A DNA stretch of 44,272 nt from Spongospora subterranea (Eukaryota; Endomyxa; Phytomyxea; Plasmodiophorida; Plasmodiophoridae), in the NCBI GenBank assembly GCA_900404475.1, contig OUQQ01000211.1, forward strand, positions 1 to 44,272, written 5' to 3'. Below the pieces are notes generated by a model. That model did no database searches and had not been told where the DNA came from. It worked only from the letters and a program-made list of their open reading frames with translations. Positions 21,629 to 33,300 of this stretch are shown here, piece by piece (positions within the stretch are counted from its first letter, which is position 1; every line of letters begins with the position of its first letter). Position numbers and translations under genes: made by a program.

Positions 21629-24600
21629 ATGGTGTTGATTTTTATTAAAGAGACAACGGGCAAAACCACCGCCCTTGATGTGGAAGTTCAGTCAACGGTC
21701 GCCACCTTGAAAGAAACGCTGTACGCTATCGAGGGGTTCGCCCCAGCCAGGCAAACTTTAATATTCGCAGGAAGAGTTTTAAAGAACGATGCGACCCTAT
21801 TATCCTACAATATCTCCAAGGAATGCAGTATACAGCTGTTTACAAGCTCTGTGCAACGAATATCTGGTGGAGAGGTAAGAGCGATTATATACGCCCACAT
21901 TTACTACTCGAAATCGATTCAAAAGTTCAGGAAATTAAGGACGGCGTTGATGGTGGTGCTCCATCCCCAATAGAGCTGGTTTCCGAAAATGGGGAAAATC
22001 TGAATGTTCAGTCTAAATCGCTTGTTAAAGCCCCGTCGTCGATTGGTATGCCTGGCGCTCGCGGGCTGAATGAAGGCGGTGTTTCTGATGTCCTGAAGCA
22101 TGGTGATGTTGTTGTGATTCGGTTAATCGAGGCTCGTAATTTGGAAAGGGCAGATTTCTGGCCAGGTCGTTCGCTCCGAGTGTGCTGGTTATATTCGTAC
22201 TCAATGAGCTATAGTTCTCTCGGGTTCTTCGGATCCTTACGTCATTTTTGCACTGGGAAATAACAGTGCAAAGAGCAAAATTATTCGCCGCAATTTGAAT
22301 CCAATCTGGAATGAGGTTAGAGGGAGCAAATAGATTGTCGGTGGTATAAGACTTTTGTATAGACCTTTGGTTTTAGAATCAACGAAGAAGACGATAAAGC
22401 TATTCTTCGGGTGCTGGTGTTCGATTTTGATAACTTCACTCCTGATGATTTTATTGGCTCTGTTGAAATCAACCTCAGCGGGTTGAAAAGGGGAGAGACA
22501 GTAGACAAATGGGTCGACTTGCAAAACGTTAAGACAGGCCAGCTTCATTTACAGTTCCACCGTTCGATTTTAACTTCGCCATCGTTAAATGCGATCGTTA
22601 CCTCGTTAATGGAACTCGTTGGGAACCCGTTGCCCTAAACTGCTCTATTTTTTTACTGAATCGAAGTGTCCAGGAAAGATCATGGTCAGTGGAAGATCTT
22701 GCTCGATATGGGCTCAAGTTGGAACATCTGATGGGCGAGCTTGCCTGGATTACTGACAACACGACAAATCCTGCAATCGAACATTTGGCGGAGTCGATCA
22801 ACTCGGGAAATATTGACTGGAAACTCAGTTCATTAGCGAGGATCGAAGCAATTCTTAGCAGTCAAGGTTTGTGCACAACTCCGGTACGACAAGAATCAGC
22901 TTTCAAAGCTACCCTCTGATTCTCAAGTGATTTGACAGGGTTTACCAACCCCACACCTTTGGTTCAGCGGCGTCGCTCAGACAGTGAAAGTTCGAGATTT
23001 CGTGCACCAGATTCGTAAACACGGAGCTGTTAAGCAGATTAAGTTTCCTGCTAGCGGAGGCTTTGCCTTCGTCGATTTCCGCACAGTTTCTGATGCGTTA
23101 CTTTGCTTTCTTTATACGCAGAGGAAGGAACTTCAAGGCAGCACTTTTGAAGTCGGATTTGGCAGGGTACAAACGGACTGATTTCGATGCGTGATTTGCT
23201 TATTTTTTATAGTATCTGTCGAAAGAGGAACCAGTTCTAAAGTTCTGCCGTAAAGCTGGGTTTATGCATGTTTTTCATACGTCCCTCGTCAACTGGTCAT
23301 ACGGGTGGATATTCTTGTATAATTCTACATTTTCGCTTTTCAATGAGTTACAAAAAGATGTTCCCATCTTTTCTGTTGAGATGGATGACTGCTACGTTTG
23401 CAATCAAGGCCTTTTTTCTTTGGAGTTACACATAAAAAAAAGTCGCGAGAGCGTTTTCTTGCGATCAGATTCTCCTGCGGAAATTGCCGCTTGGCGTAAA
23501 GTCTTCAAGCAGGTATCAATCGACATCGGTAGCCCTTGGTGGTTGATAATCGCTGCTTTCAGTTTGCCTCTTCTACACCTACGACCCTTGATGTTTCCAC
23601 CAATCTTGAGGGTGATACATCTGGGGGGAGCAAAGTCGCCGTTAGTAGCGATGCTGATTATTGCTGCAGCTTGTGTACCAGGTTTTATCCTCTTGATGAG
23701 GTTTATCTGCGAACGCTCACTCCTGCATCGGACGATGCTTGTACCTGTATATATTGCCTAAAACGTACTATTTTACAAAAGGTGGAAATGGGTCAAATGT
23801 GTTTTCTCTCCTTGCCCTGCTAAGGATTTACAGGTGGAATCTGGCGATGTTTCATCACTTTCAGCGGAGTTTACTGTTCAAGATGTTCGAGAACTGCTTC
23901 AAGCTGCCGAGTTTGAATCCTATCTGGACTCCAGCCTGAAGGAGTTGCTTGAAGCCGACTCCAATTTCGTTAAATGCCCTAAATGTTCTATATCTGTCGA
24001 GTAGGGAGATCTTCTCGTCTTTTTCATTTTTTGACTCTCAAGCGCAGATTTGTTCGTGATGGCGCTCAAGATATTCCAGACTTCTCAAGATTGACTGGAA
24101 TAGATGGCAAACCCATATCCGTACAGACTCAATCGCATTATCTAAACAATCGATTGCGCTGCCGTAATCCCCTATGTTCGACTGATTTTTGTAGAACATG
24201 TTCGGGGAAACCATACCACGCTGGATTTGATTGCGAAGAGTTCAAAATATTTCAAACAGCAGGTGATTCAAGTATTTTCATGCCTTAATGCACTGCTATA
24301 TTGGTGAATGATTTAGAGCACTGTCGATTTTGCGATTCCGCTCTTATACCAGGAAAGACATTAGCCAACGACGCTCCTGCCAAAGCTGTGGAAAAGTGCT
24401 GCAACCAACCAGACTGCTTGAGAAAAAGGGACCAATCGTGTCTTAAGTTTCTGGACTGCGGGCATCCATGCGGTCAGCAATGCTGAAGTGCTTGATCCAC
24501 TGGTTAAATGATGTTAGGGGGTGTACGAGGTGAAACACAACATTCGCATTGTCTATTTCAAGAGCACAGGTCCAAGCACGTCGTCCAAGACGCCTCCGAT

Positions 24601-25681
24601 TTCTGCAACATTTGTTTTACCGAGGTTCTTTCAGCTTCTCCCATTGTGGAACTTGACTGCGGCCATATTTTTCACTTTGAATGCACAAAGAAGCGTCTAT
24701 CAGAAAGGTGAAATATCGGTTTTAATAACGCAAACGTGGCTAATTAGGTCTAAATTGATAGGTGGTCAACACCACAGATTACTTTCGGTTTTTGTCGATG
24801 CCCCTTATGCAATGTCAATATTCACCATGACTTGCTAATTCAAGAGCTAAATCCCATTTGGGAGCTTCATCGTGATATCGAATCAAAAGCGTATAACCGT
24901 TTGATTTATGAGGGTTTATTAAAGAGTCCAGAATTAGAGCCAGAAGGTGCTACTTTCAATAATGGTTATTCAACTATGTTCATATATATATCCAGGGTCT
25001 TATTATCGCAATGTAATGGGGTTTGCAATGAGCTATTTTGCCTATTATATGTGCTTCAAATGCAAGGTTATCGTCCCGTAAATTTGCATATTTTATCTTA
25101 TGTTCGGGTCTTAGGTCCCGTATTTTGGTGGGCAACCACGTTGCAATGATGGGTTGGATCATTTTGATCCATCCGAGCTGGTATGCGGTCCTTGCAGTGG
25201 TATCGGTGTTGCTGAATGTGCTACTCACGGGAAAGAGTTCATCCAGTTCAAGTGCAGATTTTGCTGCAAGTAAGTATTCAGCAAGGCATTCTTCTGATTT
25301 GTTCTGATTGCTTTCCATGTTTCAGTTTAAGCACATGGTATTGTTGGGTAAGGAAGGGTCATCCAATTTGTGCCAACTCATTAATTCTGGTGAAGGGAAC
25401 AACACATTTTTGTGATGAATGTCATCGCAGGCAAGAGGCTCACGATTATATGAGCACAAAAAGCGCTGACGAACTGCATCAATGCGAAGGGCCCGCTAAA
25501 TGTGCTTTAGGAGTCGAACACCCTCCGTAATTGCTGTATTTCGAACCAGGATGGATCCTCGTCTAACCTCGATGCGATTTCTGTTAGCAACGGGGAGGAG
25601 TTCAGCCTGGGATGTTCATTATGCCGAGGAGCTACCACAGGAGCGAGCGTATTTCATGAAAACGTTGTGGAACCTTCCTGA
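21629..25681 (+). CDS. Multidomain E3 ubiquitin ligase: UBL-C2-RRM-PH-IBR-RCR (MYCBP2-type)
   Basis: Exons: 21629-21874, 21931-22165, 22215-22315, 22363-22617, 22674-22883, 22939-23166, 23213-23512, 23563-23781, 23834-24000, 24048-24262, 24317-24472, 24518-24707, 24762-24946, 24996-25066, 25115-25269, 25326-25347, 25396-25526, 25588-25681 (1059 residues; the fourth junction has in-frame alternatives). Domains: ubiquitin-like 1-77; C2 about 139-260 (SGSSDPYVIFALG, VLVFDFDNFTPDDFIG); RRM about 350-425 (RNP2 LWFSGV, RNP1 GFAFVDF); PH about 428-525; short RING-like cysteines about 545-580; IBR about 645-715 with the C6HC pattern (CPKC, CRNPLC, DFCRTC, PYHAGFDC). The last 270 residues match MYCBP2/Highwire: FCNICFTEVLSASP, LDCGHIFHFEC, QITFGFCRCPLC, YFGGQPRCND, GTTHFCDECH, GEEFSLGCSLCRG. 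In MYCBP2 this module carries ubiquitin on cysteines and esterifies threonine. Its activity here is inferred. Confidence 0.88.
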
Positions 25682-25721
25682 CCATATTTCGCGATCTCAC
25701 TAATTTGTATTTTTGTATATG

Positions 25722-25727
25722 AATAAA
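25722..25727 (+). promoter_or_regulatory. Candidate polyadenylation signal AATAAA
   Basis: AATAAA lies 41 bp after the stop codon of the ligase gene, in the 97-bp gap before the stop of the convergent gene. Confidence 0.5.
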
Positions 25728-25778
25728 GTAATATTGTTGTTCGCAATAACAGTTTCTTGGCTTACTTGTTTCTAATCA

Positions 25779-26763
25779 TCATAGCTCAAACATTTTTTTG
25801 AAATCTGGCTCTTCATCATCCACACCTTCGCCAATTGCAATTACCGATCTATGTGTCGTTGCCCGGCCCAGCTTGTACCGGAACTTGATTTTGCGAATTT
25901 CTTGGTCGATGACTTCGTATGAGCACCGCTTCAGACGATGAACAATTGGAACGATGACAATCTCCCTTATCCGTTCATCGATCTTTTGGAAACAGTTTAA
26001 GTGCTCATACAGAAAACATTAGCTCATCGACCTTTATGAACGCGTCTTCCGGGCATGAAAGATCACGAAGACGGATATATAGCAGAGTTAATACATCACA
26101 AATGTTGATTACCGTGAATGTATAGTCTAAGTCGCAAGGCTAGGAATTCAAAGGAAGCGTCAGAGCGAAATAGCAATATCTGAAAAAATACACTCACGAT
26201 GTTGGTGTTAACTAGAACCTCAAAGACACTCTTTTTGCCCCATTTGGCAACAGTAGGCTTAGTATTTGATATAGATGAGGCACCGGGAAGTGGCTCGCGC
26301 CCATCAACTGGTTTTGGCAACGCCGATGGAATGACTTCGCGGTGACTTGAGAATCTCACCTCAAACTCCTCAAACAAAAGTAGCATTGCCCTAGAGAGGT
26401 CGACTCCGTTTGTCAGAACGAGAAGCCTAGAGCATGACAGCCCCAGAACGAATAGTTCCTCAACTCTATCGCGAATTTTCAGCAACAACCAAGCACCTGA
26501 TCACAGTTTATATCTGTTTACGATAAATGCTTGGCCGATTTTTGCCGAGCGATCAGCTGCGCGTCGACACGAACCATCCCAAGCCACATTGCTCCTTCAG
26601 GTTCATGTGCGTTCCGGATTTGATCAAAGGTGCTGAGGCGCAACAGAGTTAACTGGCCAACGGACGCCGCAGGTGACGATTTCGAGGCTCGCGTGGCATG
26701 GCTCTTCATCCTCTTGATTGACGCCAGTCCTAAGCTAGCAGTGGATATGGGGTCGGTTGCCAT
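25779..26763 (-). CDS. Uncharacterised multi-exon gene
   Basis: The 3' exon (25982-25779) joins upstream through a 49-bp intron (25983-26031), giving EDAFIK followed by IDERIREIVIVPIVHRLKRC; it ends DDEEPDFKKMFEL. Further upstream, 26444-26210 encodes helix-rich sequence (LFVLGLSCSRLLVLTNG, AMLLLFEEFEVRF), and 26763-26580 encodes a serine/alanine-rich start (MATDPISTASLGLAS). The junctions near 26500 and 26200-26120 could not be fixed with certainty; a 74-bp intron giving MVR-AWLLLKIRDR fits the first. The fold appears all-helical. I do not recognise the family, and the true start may lie further upstream. Confidence 0.5.
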
Positions 26764-27391
26764 CCCGGGGCGGGTCAACGCTCCTGCCCTTGATAGATGT
26801 TATGGGACCGGCCCCAATAGAGGGGCCCTGGGCTAAACCCCACTCAACAGGTGAGTGATGGCAGACCCGATCATGTTACGTGAACACACAATCCACTGTA
26901 CAACCTTTCAGCTTGACCTTGAGTATGAGATCTTCTTTACGGTAATCTGGTTGAGTTTATCAGTTGACTGTCTTTAATCCCAGTTACCGTCCATCTCCTC
27001 AACGTAGATTTGATTTGAATTGAGTTGTCGGTTAATCAGGATAGATGGTGCTTGATTGATTGGTAAAATTTCCGCAATACAAGCAAAGTAAAAATACATA
27101 GCAGAAGCCCAACGTACAAATTCTAACTCCTCCTATCGCCTGCAACGAGAATGCAATTAAACAAACAAACACCATCTATCCTCACCAACCGACAACGTAA
27201 TTCTAAATTAAATCAAACCGTGATCACTGCCGTGGTTCTGCCATTTGTTACGCAACCATGTTATGGCTCGCCAGGATTAGTGATTGCCTTCAAAACGGAA
27301 GAGCATTTGAAGAACCTCGTGCTGGAAAACGTTGCTTTAGAGTTCAAATGTATATATATTGTTACAAAAGAATGATTTTTTCCGATAATCG
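26764..27391. other. Intergenic region
   Basis: A 74-codon plus-strand frame (27151-27375) has no family resemblance and overlaps the 3' flank of the methyltransferase gene, so it is not called. Nothing else was recognised. Confidence 0.45.
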
Positions 27392-28799
27392 TTATAATAG
27401 CAAAGGGCGGTTGGTATTTTTGAGTCGGGACATTACATCACCGACTGCTCTAACAACATCAGGAAAAACTACAGACAGACAATACCGGCAGACACTTGAC
27501 GTTGCCCGGCATTTACCACATAGTCGATCCCTTTTTCCAGACATTATCCATTCCAATACATCGCTCTGTTTTTTCCAGACTGGGGAAAGCGTCGCGATCA
27601 ATCGGCTCCCAAACTGCTGCAGGAATGCATCAATTCCAATGCCCAGCAAATCATTTTCCAATGCTCCAACTTGTGTGCAAATCGTCTGTAAGCGCTTGGA
27701 CAACGTAGCATCGGGAACAAAGTTCTCAAAGAGAATCCAAAACGTTTTCCGCATTGCGAATTCGGTTAAAGGCTTGGTAATTGTTTCCTTCTCGTGGCAC
27801 TTGATGAGTAGACCCAACATTTGCATCTCCAGCAATCGGATACTGAGATGCATACGAACCAGTAAAATGCCGCCAGGCCGCAAATGACGCATAGCAAGGG
27901 CAAGCTGAATAATGTGCAAGCGATCCTTTAGATTAACATGTTCGCTTTCTTCAGCTTGATGCGAGCCAGATATAGTGATCCCGGCAATGATTAAGTCAAA
28001 CCCTCCCTCTGGAACAGACATGAAACCAGATAGCCCATCGGGATGTTGTGAGATCTTCAGGATGTCTGCCTCGATCACCGCATATCGTGAATTGTTGCAT
28101 AAATACTCATGATAGACATTACTGAAAACCCCTATTCAATACGACACTTGATAAAATCAAAACCTTTGTTAGTTACCCGCCATTGCCAGCACCTAAGGTT
28201 ATTCCGGCTCCAGTAATGCGACTATCCGCATCGAGAAGAAGCTCAGACATACCGCCAGGTGCAAACCCCATATCTAAAAACTTGAATGAACCCTGCGTTT
28301 GACAAATCTCTTTAGCACGCTGTACATAATGCACGCCATTATCAATATCGGCTGCATATCTTAAAAAACGATTAAACAAAGGAACAATGTTCTCTTGACA
28401 CGAATCCCAGCGCTTCGCTTCTGAGAATGTCTGATCAGTATATATATGTGCCAAAATGAATGAATCCATGCGTTGAAAAAACTGACCTTTATGCACATCT
28501 TCAGTATTTGGCCTTCGATAAAAACACTTAAGGATATTTGGATCCGTTTCTGCACGGTTTCTTGTGGTAGCCCACCGTTTGAAGGAACTACTCTGATCAT
28601 GGGAATCGAGATATTCCACCATTTGCTTTGTTTCAGGATAATCTAGATATTCATGCTGTGGACATCGCAATGCGGTTGGTGAGGGCAACCATTCGGCACA
28701 ACGAGAGGCACATTTATCGGCTATAAGTAGAGCGCTATTGCGGCAACCGCGATTAGAAACTTGGAACCGATGTGGCACGGATGCTTTATAACTCGCCAT
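27392..28799 (-). CDS. FtsJ-like SAM-dependent methyltransferase, 2 exons
   Basis: Exons 28799-28177 and 28121-27392, separated by a 55-bp intron, give 450 residues in phase. The S-adenosylmethionine-binding motif I is FLDMGFAPGGMSELLL (about residues 172-187), the form seen in FtsJ/RrmJ-type RNA methyltransferases. Later elements are FDLIIAGITISG and LRPGGILLVRMHLS, which correspond to the central strands of the Rossmann fold; the second resembles motif VI of the family. Near the C terminus two cysteine pairs, CGKC and CRYC, may bind zinc. An RNA 2'-O-methyl target would be usual for the fold, but the catalytic K-D-K-E tetrad could not be assigned by eye, so substrate and activity are open. 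The N terminus has several cysteines and no targeting signal. Confidence 0.8.
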
Positions 28800-29240
28800 T
28801 TACAAGCAAAATGATTCTAGGTATGATATCCAAAAGAGAGTATTGGAGCGGTAGCCGGAGGAAAGGCAATGGCAGTGAATTGAACTGATGCGGGGAAGTC
28901 CGGAACAATCCCAGATTACACTGTGAGCGAATCGTGGTTGCTCGAAAGGACTCTTTCCAGAATTATTGAATGATATATCTCAGATCCGGTCTGGTTAGCT
29001 ACACTGTTTTGAAGAATCGGAATGAGTCTTTTACTTTACTACAGTAAATTTGTCATAGAGTACATTTGTGACAATTCCGAGAAATAATCTGTTTATGATA
29101 CCATCTGTTAACGTTATGGGTCGGTCGTCCCATTATGGTGTGGCAGGGACAGACTGAGGGGTATCTGATACCCAGGAGTGTGGCTTGATGTGTCCAGTTA
29201 TATTGAGTGGCATTCCGTCCAGTGCTTGTGACGTAATAAG
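28800..29240. other. Intergenic region between methyltransferase and minisatellite
   Basis: Nothing recognised. The last 150 bp (CTGATACCCAGGAGTGTGG...) contain words resembling the following 78-bp repeat and may be a decayed edge of the array. Confidence 0.4.
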
Positions 29241-29245
29241 GCGTT

Positions 29246-30310
29246 TCTCTTGATTGCATGACATGAGAGGCTGCGGGTTACCTGCTATCAAGTGGGCTGT
29301 GGATTGATGTGCTCATGTGGCGTTCTCTTGATTGCATGACATGAGAGGCTGCGGGTTACCTGCTATCAAGTGGGCTGTGGATTGATGTGCTCATGTGGCG
29401 TTCTCTTGATTGCATGACATGAGAGGCTGCGGGTTACCTGCTATCAAGTGNNNNNNNNNNNNNNNNNNNNNNNNNNNNNNNNNNNNNNNNNNNNNNNNNN
29501 NNNNNNNNNNNNNNNNNNNNNNNNNNNNNNNNNNNNNNNNNNNNNNNNNNNNNNNNNNNNNNNNNNNNNNNNNNNNNNNNNNNNNNNNNNNNNNNNNNNN
29601 NNNNNNNNNNNNNNNNNNNNNNNNNNNNNNNNNNNNNNNNNNNNNNNNNNNNNNNNNNNNNNNNNNNNNNNNNNNNNNNNNNNNNNNNNNNNNNNNNNNN
29701 NNNNNNNNNNNNNNNNNNNNNNNNNNNNNNNNNNNNNNNNNNNNNNNNNNNNNNNNNNNNNNNNNNNNNNNNNNNNNNNNNNNNNNNNNNNNNNNNNNNN
29801 NNNNNNNNNNNNNNNNNNNNNNNNNNNNNNNNNNNNNNNNNNNNNNNNNNNNNNNNNNNNNNNNNNNNNNNNNNNNNNNNNNNNNNNNNNNNNNNNNNNN
29901 NNNNNNNNNNNNNNNNNNNNNNNNNNNNNNNNNNNNNNNNNNNNNNNNNNNNNNNNNNNNNNNNNNNNNNNNNNNNNNNNNNNNNNNNNNNNNNNNNNNN
30001 NNNNNNNNNNNNNNNNNNNNNNNNNNNNNNNNNNNNNNNNNNNNNNNNNNNNNNNNNNNNNNNNNNNNNNNNNNNNNNNNNNNNNNNNNNNNNNNNNNNN
30101 NNNNNNNNNNNNNNNNNNNNNNNNNNNNNNNNNNNNNNNNNNNNNNNNNNNNNNNNNNNNNNNNNNNNNNNNNCTGTGGATTGATGTGCTCATGTGGCGT
30201 TCTCTTGATTGCATGACATGAGAGGCTGCGGGTTACCTGCTATCAAGTGCCTGTGGATTGATGTGCTCATGTGGCGTTCTCTTGATTGCATGACATGAGA
30301 GGCTGCGGTG
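29246..30310 (+). repeat. 78-bp minisatellite interrupted by assembly gap
   Basis: The unit TCTCTTGATTGCATGACATG... begins at 29246, 29324 and 29402 (period 78). After the gap it begins at 30201 and 30278 (period 77). Copies are nearly identical. The 723 N between them are very likely more copies of the same unit, so the true copy number is unknown. The array ends about 30 bp before the next gene's ATG. Confidence 0.95.
29451..30173. other. Assembly gap (723 N)
   Basis: A run of undetermined bases inside the 78-bp tandem array. Any open frame across it is meaningless. Confidence 1.
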
Positions 30311-30342
30311 GTGGCCTTACACTAATACAATTATAGCCAATT

Positions 30343-33300
30343 ATGATAAGCGGCCTCATTGATGACAGTTGTATGGTGAACAATGACAATTGGTCACCAA
30401 CAATTGAGAACTTAGATGTCGGATTTGGCAATGGTCAGGGCTTTACAAGATTATTGTTAACATCTGAACCTGAATTTGTTTCAGGGTTCTCGCTGCACGA
30501 TGAACCCATTCACCCGGAAAGGGGTATCACGGCTGGGCAGCATGAGTTAGCCAACAATGGCAGCTCCAAATTGTGTTTTACATGTGTGCTATTATGTCTT
30601 TCAACTCAGGATGATTTGTTCAAAGATTTAGTGTTGGATACCATGAACAAGGTAGAGCACTTCATAACGTGGAATCAGCACTAAACTTGATTTAGCATTT
30701 CTCCACGAATGCGGTTGCTGTGGCATTGTGGAAAAACCATGTTTTTTGTCGAGATATCATTACCCTATTGAGCACAAGTAAGATACATTTTTCACTTTTG
30801 TACTATGAGAATCAAAAACCTTGCTTTTACCAGTGCTCTTGAACAGCGTAGCCGATACTCGTTTCAGTGACAAAATGCTAAAACTATTGTTTCACGTCAT
30901 TGAAGTCTGCCCCCATGGACCTGCGGATGTTCTTACTTTCGCTTTCAATCAAGCCATTGGAATTTTCGAGGTGGAGCCTCTAAATTTTCGGGTGTCCCTA
31001 CCTTCGATAAGAGTTCTTTCTGGTTTGATTTGTATATTCAACACGCATCGTATCGCTCTTCCTGGGTATATATCAGAATTCCTCTTGAGAATAACAGCAA
31101 CTTGGATGGCTAATCCTCCACAGCAAGCGTTATTTGAATATAGCTGGATGGTGCTGGAGCTTATCAAGGCAGACCTCAGGGTTTTTGGCAGTCTCCTCAA
31201 CAATATCCCAGTTATCAATGCACTGCGAAACTCCACAGTACCAAGCATTACACAAAACCTTCTCGACAGTATCTACATTGTAGCGTCTACCTCGATTTCA
31301 CTTCTTTGCGAGGATACTATTGCTGCCATCAACTGTCGTTTGTGCCTAGAACTGTCGACTTGCGTTGAGTCCAAGGTTTTTTCATCACCCATCAGTTTCC
31401 TCTTATTATCTTCTAATCATACGGTACTAGAGCATTATTTTGTTGGCCATGATATTGAAGTGTTCTCCCAAAGTGTGCCTGGGATCATCTCCTGCATCTG
31501 TCGAATTACTGTTACAGCACTTAAATTCTTGCGATGACAAAACTACAGACGCGCAGCTTCTGAGTTCAGCTATTTGTGCTGCGGTGAAGGAACCTCTTTA
31601 TGCAGCGGAAATGGATTACGGTAAATGCAGCTTAAGTCTGACATCAATATCATGATAGTCAAGTACAGCTCTGGATCTCGTTGTTGGTATGGCTACAGCA
31701 AATATTCGAGAGAGCAGATCTCACGTAGATTCACTGTTGGAGGTTCTTCAGTCGATGGCCCAGTATCAAAGCCAAAAAATGGAGGATATCTTCAACGACG
31801 AGTGCCATGATGCGCTGGAGGAACTTATTTTCCTACTGCAACAACCTTTTTGCGACAATGTGACTAACAGATCGAGTTGTATCAGATTTTTCTCGGTTTC
31901 AGTCGATGTGTTGAATGTGATATTGAGGGGTAGGTTGGTGAAGTCAAACTTGTGAGGCAGTGGGCATAAATTTTTTTTAAGTTCGCCTGCTAACTCACGA
32001 ACTGCAAGAAGCCATTCTGGTAATTCTTGACACAATATGCTCCGGTTTGTTGCAACATGTAGTCAACTATGAATTCATCTCCCAGGTACAACAATATTGC
32101 ATCTACATAGGTTTTCACTTAAGAGTATGCAAAGGTGCTGATTTCAACAATCGTAGTGTTTCAAATATTTTTGTCGGTGGCGGCGCCTACGGTTTTCGCT
32201 TTTGCTGTCAAAGAAATTGCACTGCAGATTTTTCTTCCAGCTTTTGAAAATATAGCAAATCAAGCACAGTCTTGTACTAGGCTGGTGGATGAGTTTTACG
32301 AAGTTTTAGCATCCATCTGCCAGTATACAGGAGACGTGTCGTTTATATCCAATGGATCTCCTGTATTCAAGGTTTGGTGGGCATTAACTTTCTCTAGACC
32401 AGAAACAGGTGGCCGGTGTATTGGCCGTGTCCGGTTCATGCAGGTTCTGATGATTGCGGGTGTCATCCCATATATTGACCATAACCTGGATGCTTGTTGG
32501 ATGGATCGTTTGCCCGAGGTAGCAAGGAATGGAAGTAAGGAGAAGGAAATGTTTCTGATATTTTAAGTCTGACCTGCAGCCATAGTTGACCTTGAGAGAC
32601 TTGGCAAACACATTTCAATACACGATCCCGGAGAAAATTTAGCTGTGGTTTGTATGCTTTTATGGGGATTGAAGGCTCAAGCTGTTTCCAAGGTACCGTG
32701 CTTATGTTTGGTAGCTTCAATATCTTCATGAACCCACAGATTGACGCGGTTAACGTTCTCTCGTTTATTGAAACTGCTGAGGAGTTACTTTTACTCCAGC
32801 AAAGCACTGTCTTCGATAGGCAGAAACTATTGACCTCAATTTATTCGTTCTTTATCGCAGTAGAGATCGAAGTTCAATATTCCATTACGGCAGATTGTAC
32901 TTCTTCATACTGTTTAAATGCCGTCAAGTTAGTTGAGCAGTTTCCTGAGTTACTACTCACGTCATTCGTCCAGTACAAAAAAGTGTGGGATTGGATATGG
33001 AGCGATACGAAACATTCGGATGCCATTAACAGCATTCGTCAAACTATTGTCTTCAATCCAAGCTTTGATCGCGAATACTTACCAGCTCGATTGTCAACTC
33101 TATTGACGCTATGCAGTGCGATCAAACTTCCCGCTTCGGATGACAAACGGTGCTTCCTACTCAACACATACCAGCACTGTCTCGAGCAATACAACCCCGA
33201 CTTTAAGCAAGATTATTCCTTTCTCAAATCAACCTTGGATCAGTTCCTTTCGGAGCGCGATGAGTCTTTCAAAGGTCACCTTGCTAAAATGCTTGTTACC

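Noticed and set aside
24965..24995. A 31-bp intron in the ligase gene
   Set aside because: A 49-bp intron (24947-24995) in the same phase gives the residue spacing of MYCBP2 and is within the usual size range.
29410..30221. Long open frames on both strands across the N run
   Set aside because: They exist only because N is not read as a stop; the flanks are minisatellite.
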